64,000 bases of DNA. It comes from Mixta sp. Marseille-Q2659 (lineage in GTDB: Bacteria > Pseudomonadota > Gammaproteobacteria > Enterobacterales > Enterobacteriaceae). The stretch covers positions 62,001-126,000 of the forward strand of contig NZ_CALNWY010000004.1 in assembly GCF_940807255.1 (NCBI RefSeq). Reading direction: 5' to 3'. Made by a program: the position numbers and the translations under genes. The notes under the pieces were generated by a model. The model searched no databases, had not been told where the DNA came from, and was given only the letters and a program-made list of their open reading frames with translations. This document shows positions 9,661 through 17,104 of this stretch, piece by piece; within the stretch, counting starts at the first letter, position 1, and every line of letters begins with the position of its first letter.

Positions 9661-10410
9661 TTATTTGCCGCCCGCCAGATCGATAAAGCTGCCGGTCACA
9701 TAGGATGCTTTCTCTGACAGCAGCCAGGCAATAGCCTCCGCGACCTCTTCCGGCTGGCCGCCGCGCTGCATGGGCAGATGCGCTTTTACCCGATCGACGC
9801 GCCCAGGCTCGCCGCCGTCGGCATGCATCTCGGTATAAATTAAGCCCGGACGCACAGCATTCACGCGAATCCCTTGCGCAGCCACCTCCAGCGATAGCCC
9901 GATAGTCAGCGTATCGAGCGCGCCTTTCGAGGCCGCGTAATCCACATATTCATGCGGTGCGCCGAGCCGGGAAGCGGCGGAGGAGACATTCACGATCGCG
10001 CCGCCGTGGCCGCCGTGGCGCAGCGCCATGCGCTTTACCGCCTCGCGCGCGCAGATAAAACTGCCGCTGACGTTGGTGGCAAACACCTCTGCGATACGCG
10101 CCGCATCCAGCTGTTCGATGCTGGCCTGCTGCTTCAAAATGGCGGCGTTATTCACCAGGCCGGTTAAGCAGCCGAGATCGCGATCGATCTGCTGAAACAG
10201 CGCCACTACTTGCTCTTCATCGGCAACATCCGCCTGTACCGCAATGGCTTTGCCGCCGCCGTCGCGGATCAGCGCAACGACCTCTTCCGCACACGCCTGA
10301 CGGGTACGATAGCCCACGCAGATCGCGTGCCCTTGCTGCGCCAGCAGCAGGGCGGTGGCGCGCCCGATCCCGCGTGCGCCGCCGGTTACTAAGGTAATCT
10401 TCTCTTTCAT
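9661..10410 (-). CDS. SDR-family oxidoreductase, YgfF-like
   Basis: 249-residue classical short-chain dehydrogenase/reductase. It has the nucleotide-binding motif TGGARGIG, structural NNAA (the usual NNAG is altered in the last residue), catalytic Ser in VNVSSAASRLG and YxxxK in YVDYAASKGA. The C-terminus ASYVTGSFIDLAGGK matches E. coli YgfF as I remember it. The substrate is unknown. The ATG at 10410 overlaps the stop of the upstream MFS gene by ATGA, so the two are translationally coupled. An in-frame extension to 10518 runs into the MFS gene and is rejected. Confidence 0.88.
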   Translation of the reverse strand: MKEKITLVTGGARGIGRATALLLAQQGHAICVGYRTRQACAEEVVALIRDGGGKAIAVQADVADEEQVVALFQQIDRDLGCLTGLVNNAAILKQQASIEQLDAARIAEVFATNVSGSFICAREAVKRMALRHGGHGGAIVNVSSAASRLGAPHEYVDYAASKGALDTLTIGLSLEVAAQGIRVNAVRPGLIYTEMHADGGEPGRVDRVKAHLPMQRGGQPEEVAEAIAWLLSEKASYVTGSFIDLAGGK

Positions 10411-11660
10411 CCGTTTTCCCCAATCCGTTCGTTTATCGCTTTTTTGGTTATCAGCATCATAAAGACAATACTCAAACTTAGCAGCGCCATGGCAATAAAT
10501 ACGCCTCTGCCGCTCCATTCCAGTAGGGTGCCGCCGACAAAGGGGCCGAGAGAGAGGCCCAGCACCACCAGCGAGGAGGCGCCAAGGTAGGCGCCGCGAT
10601 AGCGCTCCGGCGCCAGCCTGTCCAGCAAAATACTCAGGTTAGGCAGTAAAATCGCCTCGGCAATGCTGAACACCACCGCTACCAGTCCCCACCAGTAGAG
10701 ATTAGTTGTCACATTAATCCAGAACAGAAATTGCGAAGCGGCGAAAATCAGCGCGCCGATGATAATGCGCTGGCCCGCCGCCACTCTTGCCAACAGCGGC
10801 ACCAGATAAAGCTGCGCCGCCAGCACGCTGACCGCATTGGTGACCAGAATTACCGTAACCAGGTTGACCGCCTGCGTGCTGTCCAGCATCAGTAAATATT
10901 GCGGCACCACCGATTCAATTTGCGCATAGATCAGGTAGCAGACAATGCTGCAAATCAGCGCCAGCAGATAGATCTTATCGCGCAGAATAATCTGGCTGAT
11001 TTGTCCGAAGCCCGGATGGGCTGGCAAGGCAGCCTCCTGATTGAGCGGGGCTGTAGCGGCGGGAAATTGCCACAGCGCAAACCACAAAAACGGCACGTAG
11101 GAGAGCGCAGTCAGCAGAAAGGTCATTTTCTGCGAATTGAGGCCAAAAAGAATGCCGATTAACGGGCCGCTGACCGCCGCGATATTCACGGCGAAATAGC
11201 GTATTTGCAAAGCCAGCTCGCGCCGGCGGGCATCGATTAACAGATCGCTCATCAGGGCGCGGCTGGGCGCGTCGGTCCAGGAAAAGGAGATACCGGTCAG
11301 CAGCAAACCCAGCGCAAAAATCCATACGTTATTCGCCAGGCCAATGGCCGCATAGCCCACAATCGCCAGCAGGCAGCCCAGCGCCAGAATCTGCTTCCGT
11401 CCCCAGCGGTCCGAGAGCGAACCACCATAAATACCCAACACGACTGCGATCACGGCGCAGCCCGACATCACGCCGCCGATCATTACCGGCGTCAGATGCC
11501 AGGTACGGGTCAGGATAATCGATAAAAAGGGCCAGGCCATAAAATAGCTGACCCGAGTCAGCAAGGTAAAAAAAAGCAGGGCGATTACGGGCTGGGGAAA
11601 GGTAGCGATGATTTGTCGAAAGGTGAGTTCATCGCTTAACAAAGATGCGTGTTCTTTCAT
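10407..11660 (-). CDS. MFS drug/metabolite exporter, DHA1 (MdtH-like)
   Basis: 417-residue 12-helix major facilitator protein. The motif A-like loop reads GGSLSDRWGRKQI. The region around RALMSDLLIDARRRELALQIRY resembles MdtH-type exporters. The start at 11660 (MKEHASLLSDELTF) is chosen because GAGG lies six bases upstream; the reading frame stays open back to 11822, but that AT-rich extension looks non-coding. The gene is divergent from the broken PEP mutase gene and shares a CRP-site-containing control region with it. Export of the locus's phosphonate product is a reasonable inference, but the substrate is not visible in the sequence. Confidence 0.85.
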   Translation of the reverse strand: MKEHASLLSDELTFRQIIATFPQPVIALLFFTLLTRVSYFMAWPFLSIILTRTWHLTPVMIGGVMSGCAVIAVVLGIYGGSLSDRWGRKQILALGCLLAIVGYAAIGLANNVWIFALGLLLTGISFSWTDAPSRALMSDLLIDARRRELALQIRYFAVNIAAVSGPLIGILFGLNSQKMTFLLTALSYVPFLWFALWQFPAATAPLNQEAALPAHPGFGQISQIILRDKIYLLALICSIVCYLIYAQIESVVPQYLLMLDSTQAVNLVTVILVTNAVSVLAAQLYLVPLLARVAAGQRIIIGALIFAASQFLFWINVTTNLYWWGLVAVVFSIAEAILLPNLSILLDRLAPERYRGAYLGASSLVVLGLSLGPFVGGTLLEWSGRGVFIAMALLSLSIVFMMLITKKAINERIGENG

Positions 11661-11974
11661 AGTTTCCTCACCGGACAATTCCTGCGGAACATCTTTGTCC
11701 ATAAGCATAATTGTTAAATTTAACAGAGAGAATGTTAAATTTTCAAGTAATTCGTAGATTAATATTTTTACCTTACTGTTTGAAATCAATATATAAATTA
11801 AGAAAATTTTATTTAAAAACAATAATTTAAGGGGTTAATTGTGAATAAATTCACATTTCAAATAACATAATAATTCACCGATTTAATCAGATTGCCCTTA
11901 ACAGAATAGTAACATTTCAATAACCTAACTTTCATAATGTTAACTTTTGTTAATGAAAAAAGTGGGCAAACAAC
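11661..11974. promoter_or_regulatory. AT-rich divergent control region of the phosphonate locus
   Basis: This 314-base gap is strikingly AT-rich against its GC-rich surroundings. It contains a perfect 12-bp palindrome, GTTAAATTTAAC (11713-11724), with a near-copy of its half a few bases away, a CRP site (listed separately), and possible -10 elements on both strands: CATAAT at 11933-11938 towards PEP mutase, and TATATT-like sequence near 11788-11793 towards the MFS gene. The composition suggests horizontal acquisition or an H-NS-silenced promoter; both are inferences. Confidence 0.6.
11837..11858. promoter_or_regulatory. CRP (cAMP receptor protein) binding site
   Basis: The core TGTGA-ATAAAT-TCACA (11840-11855) is a perfect match to TGTGA-N6-TCACA, and the flanks (AAT before, TTT after) fit the 22-base consensus as well. 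Its centre at 11847.5 lies about 93-97 bases upstream of a plausible PEP mutase start of transcription and about 65 bases from a plausible MFS start. Both distances are compatible with class I activation. Function is inferred from the motif alone. Confidence 0.75.
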
Positions 11975-12575
11975 ATGACAACGACAAAAAATGCACGACT
12001 ACGCGCCATGATCGCCAGCCCGGAACTCTCTTTTTAATGGAAAGCCATAACGCGCTGAGCGCCAAAATCGCCGAGCAGACGGGTTTTGCTGGTTTATGGG
12101 CGTCGAGTTTGACTATCTCAGCCTCACTGGGGTTATCCGATCGCAACGAAGCCTCCTGGACACAGGTGCTGGATGTGGTGGAATTCATCACCGACCACGT
12201 TGAGATTCCGGTGCTGCTGGATGGCGATACCGGTTTCGGCAATTACCACAACGTGATTCGCCTGATGAAAAAGCTCTGTCAGAAGAACGTGTCCGGCGTC
12301 TGCATCGAGGACAAAATCTTTCCCAAAATGAATTCCTTTCTCGGCGAGCAGCAGCAGCTGGCGGACATCTCTGATTTTTGCTCAAAAATTCAGGCAGCCA
12401 GAGACGCGCAAACCGATGACGATTTTGTGATTGTTGCCCGCACCGAAGCGTTAATTTCTGGATTAGGAATGGCGGAAGCGCTGCGGCGCGCCGAGCGTTA
12501 TCACGCGGCAGGGGCAGACGCGATTTTGATTCACTCTAAACGCGCTGACGCGGAGGAAGTATTAACAAAATTTGT
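11975..12575 (+). pseudogene. Phosphoenolpyruvate phosphomutase, frameshifted and 3'-truncated
   Basis: PEP mutase isomerises PEP to phosphonopyruvate, the first step of almost all phosphonate biosynthesis. The ATG at 11975 opens a frame reading MTTTKNARLRAMIASPELSF and then TAA at 12035. The family sequence (LMESHNALSAKIAEQTGF) continues one frame over, so a T6 tract has become T5 (12031-12035). Conserved residues remain: WASS and SDRNEAS, LLDGDTGFGN, the EDK-x5-NS signature EDKIFPKMNS, VARTEALI and ILIHSK. After about residue 200 the similarity stops near 12560-12575 and ATP-grasp sequence begins in another frame. About 80 C-terminal residues are missing. The downstream frame alone is open from a TTG at 11947, but that N-terminus is not family-like. 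Confidence 0.85.
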
Positions 12576-13301
12576 GCCTCATTAAATGATGCGCAAACCT
12601 TCTTCCGCTATCTGCAACAGCAGGACTATCGCCAGGTGCTGGTGGAGAAATTTGTCGACGGCATTGAATACAGCGTGGAGACGCTTAGCTTACGCGGTGA
12701 GCATCAACTGATTGGCGTGACGGATAAGCGCCTGTCGCCCGGCAGCCTGGTGGAACAGTGCCATATCTATCCGGCGGCGCTGCCGGAGGAGACATTTGCG
12801 CGGCTGGCACGCTATATCACCAGACTACTGGATGAGATTGGTCACCATCATGGCCCGATGCATATTGAGGTCAAGCTCCAGGACGATGATATCCAGCTGA
12901 TTGAAATTAATAACCGTCCGGGCGGCGACTATATCTGGGATATGGTGAATAAAGTCTCTGGCGTCAACCTGGTGGCGGAAACCCTGCGCTACGCCTTTAG
13001 CGGTCAGCCCGACGCTCAGACCCGCAGACGACGCCAGCGCTATGGCGCCATGAGTTATATCGCGCTGTTCCATTCCATTCCGCCGCAGACGATTTCCCAG
13101 GCGCTGGCCGCTAAGGTGGGGCTGGATCGTGTGCAGTGCCAGCTGGATAACGGCCAGCCACCTAAGGCGATCGGCAACTCCTTCGAGCGGCCCGGCTTTA
13201 TTTTAATTGGCGAACAGGAGCCTGCCGCGCTGCGCTCGGCCCTGCCGCTGGTTGAACAGTGGATTGATTCGCAAACTCATCATGAGGAGAAACGGGCATG
13301 A
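12567..13301 (+). pseudogene. ATP-grasp ligase, N-terminally truncated
   Basis: The C-terminal half of an ATP-grasp carboxylate-amine ligase. Family-like coding sequence can be read back to about 12567 (NKICASLNDAQTFFRYL), directly against the PEP mutase remnant and out of frame with it. The ATP-binding region VEKFVDGIEYSVET is present, as is the metal-binding end of the fold, HIEVKLQDDDIQLIEINNRPGG. The missing part is the N-terminal preATP-grasp domain and central lid, about 150-200 residues. A GTG at 12636 is the first usable start in the remnant (221 residues). The end overlaps the next gene by ATGA. In phosphonate clusters such ligases attach amino acids to make peptide-like products. 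Confidence 0.8.
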
Positions 13302-14005
13302 AAGGATCAATCAGTAAAAACAACGCGTTTTTGCGCACATTGTTAAATAAGCTGTTTCTTTTTTCCGTTGGCGGCAACCGACGCCCGCCGCTGTTATCCG
13401 CCCATAAAGTGTTCCCGGAAAGCCTGAAAATCGAGACGCACTTTGCCGATATTCACCGCGAGATTAGCGCACTGATTAATGAGCGCGAGCTGACGCGTTA
13501 TAAGGAGATCGATCCGGTGCGCGCCGCCGAGGTTTCCGAAAACTGGAAGCTCTATTACGCCTGGTTTATGTGGGAGGAGAATCCGCGGGCGCAGCTGGAT
13601 TGTCCAACGTTGCTGAAGCTGGTCAGGCAGATGCCAAATGTCATTAACGCCACCGTGGCGGTGCTGGAGCCGCGCGTCACGCTGGCGGCGCACGAAGGCC
13701 CCTATGCCGGCATCCTGCGGTATCATATCGGCATTAAAATTCCGCAGAAAAACTCGCCTTATATCCGGGTGATGAATGAATATCATACCTGGCAGACCGG
13801 CCAGAGCATTGTGCTGGATGATTGTTATGAACATGAGGTTTATAACGAGGCGGATGAGAGCAGGGTGATTTTAATGATCGATTTTATGCGCCCGATGATC
13901 GCGCCGCTGCACTATCTGAATCTGCTGTGCCTGAAGATGAAAAAACGCTGGGGCGCAACCATGATCGACAAGGCTAATAAAAAACCGGTGGCGGACCCGC
14001 TTTGA
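13298..14005 (+). CDS. Aspartyl/asparaginyl beta-hydroxylase family dioxygenase
   Basis: 235-residue Fe(II)/2-oxoglutarate-dependent oxygenase of the Asp/Asn beta-hydroxylase family. By comparison with human AspH, the iron ligands are the His in LAAHEGPY and the His in DDCYEHEVYN, and 2-oxoglutarate contacts are Arg and His in LRYHIGI plus Arg in DESRVILMIDF. The family uses two His without the usual acidic ligand, and that pattern is kept here. The frame is intact. The gene is coupled to the ATP-grasp remnant by an ATGA overlap, so it was part of the same operon. A tailoring hydroxylation of the phosphonate product is inferred; with the PEP mutase broken, its present role is unclear. Confidence 0.85.
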   Translation: MKGSISKNNAFLRTLLNKLFLFSVGGNRRPPLLSAHKVFPESLKIETHFADIHREISALINERELTRYKEIDPVRAAEVSENWKLYYAWFMWEENPRAQLDCPTLLKLVRQMPNVINATVAVLEPRVTLAAHEGPYAGILRYHIGIKIPQKNSPYIRVMNEYHTWQTGQSIVLDDCYEHEVYNEADESRVILMIDFMRPMIAPLHYLNLLCLKMKKRWGATMIDKANKKPVADPL

Positions 14006-14084
14006 AAGTGCGAAATGATGGCCCGCAGGCGGGCCATCTCGCTCAGCACGAGAAAACGCGGGCGTGCTATAGCGCGCCCATAAA

Positions 14085-14119
14085 AAAACCGATCGGCAGC
14101 CAACCGATCGGTCTGTTTA
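14085..14119. terminator. Bidirectional terminator between convergent genes
   Basis: ACCGATCGG (14088-14096) pairs with CCGATCGGT (14104-14112). It is preceded by a run of A and followed by CTGTTT, so it can act in both directions. It lies between the beta-hydroxylase gene and the convergent YciF-like gene. Confidence 0.75.
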
Positions 14120-14165
14120 TGCTCTGCTAAAAACGGCCAACGAGAGACCTCGTTGCAATCACCCG

Positions 14166-14657
14166 TCAGGCGGCGTGCTGGTTGACCTGCTGCTCGGCCA
14201 GCATGGTCAGCTTCTCATCGGTCGCTTTTTCTTCTTCCAGGGTATTGTTCAGGATAGAGATAACGTTGTCGTAGCCCAGATTTTTGGCCAGCGCCATCAG
14301 CGAGCCGTAGCTGGAAATTTCATAATGCTCGACTTTCTGGGCGGCTACGATCAGGCCCGCATCACGTACCGGCCCTTCCTCTACTTCCTGAATAATCTCC
14401 TCGCCTTCCTTGATTAGCCCTTCCATAGCTACACAGGTCACGTTTTCCATCTCAACATTATCAAGAGACTGGATGACTTCGTCCAGGCGGGCGATATGGC
14501 CTTTCGTCTCTTCAAGATGTTGTTTAAAGCCTTCAACCAGTTTAGTTTCAGTGGCGGCCTCTGCCATTTTAGGCAGCGCTTTGGTGAGCTGGACTTCAGC
14601 ACTGTAAACATCGCTCAGGGTATGAACAAAAAGGTCGTTAAGTGATTGCATAGTCAT
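14166..14657 (-). CDS. YciE/YciF-family ferritin-like protein (DUF892)
   Basis: 163-residue four-helix protein of the YciE/YciF stress family. It contains TLSDVYSAEVQLTKALPKMAEAAT, EEGPVRDAGLIVAAQKVEHYEISSYGSL-type metal-site sequence and ALAKNLGYDNVISILNNTLEEEK. Conserved Glu and His residues suggest a di-iron or similar site, but the function in vivo is unproven. The ATG at 14657 (MTMQSLNDLF) is preceded by GGGAG about ten bases upstream; the frame extends to 14705 without a comparable ribosome site. The gene stands alone. Confidence 0.87.
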   Translation of the reverse strand: MTMQSLNDLFVHTLSDVYSAEVQLTKALPKMAEAATETKLVEGFKQHLEETKGHIARLDEVIQSLDNVEMENVTCVAMEGLIKEGEEIIQEVEEGPVRDAGLIVAAQKVEHYEISSYGSLMALAKNLGYDNVISILNNTLEEEKATDEKLTMLAEQQVNQHAA

Positions 14658-14913
14658 AACGCTTGTCTCCCTATCATTGTGTTTCGATGTACTGCTGTTT
14701 GCCATAAAAGCCTGGTAGAAGGCTCGCGGGCAGGCAAATAATCTGCGTTTCGCTTACAAACAGATGAAAGATAAAGAGTTATGCTTATTTCTTCGCTGCT
14801 TATAAAATTTAAATCAAATTAATCAAAGGGTTAGCTTAAGCGTAATACTGCGTAAAAGAGTGTGATTTCTTATTGCAGAACGCAGCGGCTGAGCCTGAAG
14901 TGTTGGAAATACA

Positions 14914-15786
14914 ATGGAATTATTACGCAGACGTATCGAAAGACAGGTTTTTCGCCTTAACGGTCTCTCGCTTAATGAGTTCGATCTCTCGCAGCCGCCG
15001 GGCGATCCCGGTTTGTTTGGCCCGGACAGCATCGTCTGGCCGGTACATGGCGACTTTACCTCCATGCTGTGCGGCGGCATCAGCGCGCTAATGTTGCAGA
15101 TGCTGCATCCTTCCGCGCTGGCGGGCGTCTGGGATCACTCATCGTTTCGCACCGATATGCTGGGTCGTCTGCGCCGTACCAGCCAGTTTGTGGCTGTAAC
15201 CACCTTTGGCAATCGGGCCGATGCGCTGACGCTGATTGAACGGGTTAAACGCATTCATCTGCAGGTGGAGGGCGTTGATAATTACGGCAAGCCTTATGCC
15301 GCCAGCGATCCTGTATTGTTGACCTGGGTTCACGTCGCCGAGGCGCGATCTTTTCTGGCCGCTCATCTGCGCTTTAAAAATCCATCCCTCAGCGCTGCCG
15401 ATCAGGATCGCTATTACGCGGAAGCGGCGCGGGTAGCGGAAGCGCTGGGCGCCCGCGAGGTGCCGAAAAGCCGCCGCGCGGTAGAAGAGTGGATAGCGCA
15501 GATGCGCCCGCAGCTCTGCTGTGACGAACGGACCCGCGAAGTGATCCGCTTGCTGTTGCAGGCGCCCGCGCCGAGCTGGCCCGCGAAGCTGGTGATGGGT
15601 ACGCTGATGGAGGCGGGTATGGCGCTGCTGCCTGACTGGGCGCAGCAGATGAGCGGTGTCTCCTTCAGCACGCGCCGCCAGGCCACCCTCGACCGACGTA
15701 TCGGCATGTTGGCCGCGCTGCTGCGCTGGTCGGTACGAAACGGCGCTTTTCCGCGCGCGATGCGGCGCACAGGGCGCAATTTTTGA
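14914..15786 (+). CDS. DUF2236 / MpaB-type oxygenase family protein
   Basis: 290-residue protein with the DUF2236 layout: GDPGLFGPDSIVWPVHGDF, then LMLQMLHPSALAGVWDHSSF, TTFGNRADA and a VDNYGKPYAASDPVLLTWVH stretch. Conserved His and Asp residues in these blocks resemble the haem-binding latex-clearing/MpaB group of oxygenases. The substrate is unknown. An upstream overlapping frame at 14873 is non-family and rejected. The gene lies 90 bases before the Suppressor-of-fused-like gene on the same strand. Confidence 0.8.
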   Translation: MELLRRRIERQVFRLNGLSLNEFDLSQPPGDPGLFGPDSIVWPVHGDFTSMLCGGISALMLQMLHPSALAGVWDHSSFRTDMLGRLRRTSQFVAVTTFGNRADALTLIERVKRIHLQVEGVDNYGKPYAASDPVLLTWVHVAEARSFLAAHLRFKNPSLSAADQDRYYAEAARVAEALGAREVPKSRRAVEEWIAQMRPQLCCDERTREVIRLLLQAPAPSWPAKLVMGTLMEAGMALLPDWAQQMSGVSFSTRRQATLDRRIGMLAALLRWSVRNGAFPRAMRRTGRNF

Positions 15787-15875
15787 GATTATTACCCTTG
15801 CCGCTACGTAGCGATAAAGCGGATCCTGCCCTACTCTAGGGGAAGCTGGATCCCTCCACGTTGCGTTGAGGCACT

Positions 15876-16985
15876 ATGACATATTCGCAGTTGATTGCTG
15901 AGGTCACTAATCAGCAACAGACGTTAACCGCCATCATCGAACAGACTGAACGGGCCGCCTATTTTTATATCTGGCCCACCGAGCCTTTTCGCTCACGCTT
16001 TGCGGTGCGCGGCTGCTGGCTGCGTAACCTGTTGCCTGCGCCGTTTGAAGAAGATCGCGCTGCGATAGAGCAGGGGATTGCGCCGCTGCTGAGCGCCGAC
16101 TGCTGCCGCACGCTGGAAGCCGAGCCGCCGCTCGATCCCGCCGGTTTGCAAATTATCTGGGAGCCGACCGACGACGGCACCGCCGTCTGGTATCAGGGGC
16201 AGCTGTTGGCAGTGATCCCCGGCTGGAGCCTTTATCAGACGAAACAGGTGAGTTTTTCCGCAGGCTGTATCAAAGAGAATCGCCTGACCGCACCGCTCGG
16301 CTCGGCTTCAACCAACCATTACTATGCGCAGGCGCTGGCGCATCGGCAGTTCTGGCGCGACTGGCATGATGGCCATCTCTGGCAGCCGGTTCAGCACGAT
16401 CTGGTGCAGTGTTATGAGGGGCACTATGGCCCGTCGCTGAAATATTATGCTATCGATCAGGGCCAGTGGCCGCCGATGGCGATTTCTCAGCACTATCATC
16501 AGGGCGTCTGGTATTTCTTCACCGTTGGCATGTGCATCCGTCCGATGCCGTGGGTCGATTTTCTCTATGAAGATCTGGCACCGCAATATCGCCGCACCGA
16601 GCTGGCGATGGCGATTGATGCGGAAGTGATGACCGAAGATAACGCCATTCAAATGGCCAGCGCGCTGGCGAACTATGCGCACTATCCCTGGAGCAGCCTG
16701 AACTGGCTGGGTGAAGGCCATACGCTGCCTTCTTCGGTGGCGCCGGTGGGCTTTGAAGGCTTTTTGCTCTCCGCCGAGCTGGGCGCGGAGGGTGGGCAGT
16801 TTGCGCTGCCGAAACGCGAAGGCGAACGGGTCAACCTGCTGTGGGCAACGCCGGTGACTGCCGCTGAGCAGGCTTTCGCCCAGGCGGATGACGCTGGCGG
16901 CATTGAACTGGTTTCCCGCCTGTTGCAGTACGGCTCCAGCCATATTTTCCGTCCGCGCCAGCAAGTGGTTGAGCAGGAAGTGTAA
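15876..16985 (+). CDS. Suppressor of fused (SUFU)-like domain protein
   Basis: 369-residue soluble protein with no signal peptide or membrane segment. The central and C-terminal region contains sequence typical of bacterial SUFU-domain proteins: ISQHYHQGVWYFFTVGMCIRP, RRTELAMAID, YAHYPWSSLNWLGEGHTLP and GFEGFLLSAELG. In bacteria this domain is known from immunity proteins of polymorphic toxin systems and from stand-alone proteins of unknown function. No toxin gene lies next to it here, so a stand-alone housekeeping or orphan-immunity role are both open. Confidence 0.75.
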   Translation: MTYSQLIAEVTNQQQTLTAIIEQTERAAYFYIWPTEPFRSRFAVRGCWLRNLLPAPFEEDRAAIEQGIAPLLSADCCRTLEAEPPLDPAGLQIIWEPTDDGTAVWYQGQLLAVIPGWSLYQTKQVSFSAGCIKENRLTAPLGSASTNHYYAQALAHRQFWRDWHDGHLWQPVQHDLVQCYEGHYGPSLKYYAIDQGQWPPMAISQHYHQGVWYFFTVGMCIRPMPWVDFLYEDLAPQYRRTELAMAIDAEVMTEDNAIQMASALANYAHYPWSSLNWLGEGHTLPSSVAPVGFEGFLLSAELGAEGGQFALPKREGERVNLLWATPVTAAEQAFAQADDAGGIELVSRLLQYGSSHIFRPRQQVVEQEV

Positions 16986-17104
16986 TCCCGCCGCACCGCG
17001 CCAGGCACTTTTGCAAAATATGATCGCGGTCACCTCAAGTAATATTTTTACATGCCGTTAACACGAGAAGGGCAATCGGGCCCTTTCCGTTAAGTGGTGT
17101 GGAC

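Noticed and set aside
11947-12585. PEP mutase as an intact gene starting at TTG 11947
   Set aside because: The first 29 residues in that frame are not family-like, whereas the ATG at 11975 in the neighbouring frame gives the true N-terminus; the 3' end is also missing.
15826-15858. Repeat of GGATCC around a CCCTA/TAGGG hairpin before the SUFU-like gene
   Set aside because: The stem is only five bases and there is no T-tract; chance is a sufficient explanation.
15876-16985. SUFU-like gene as part of a toxin-immunity locus
   Set aside because: No polymorphic toxin, Rhs, CdiA or secretion gene is in the neighbourhood.
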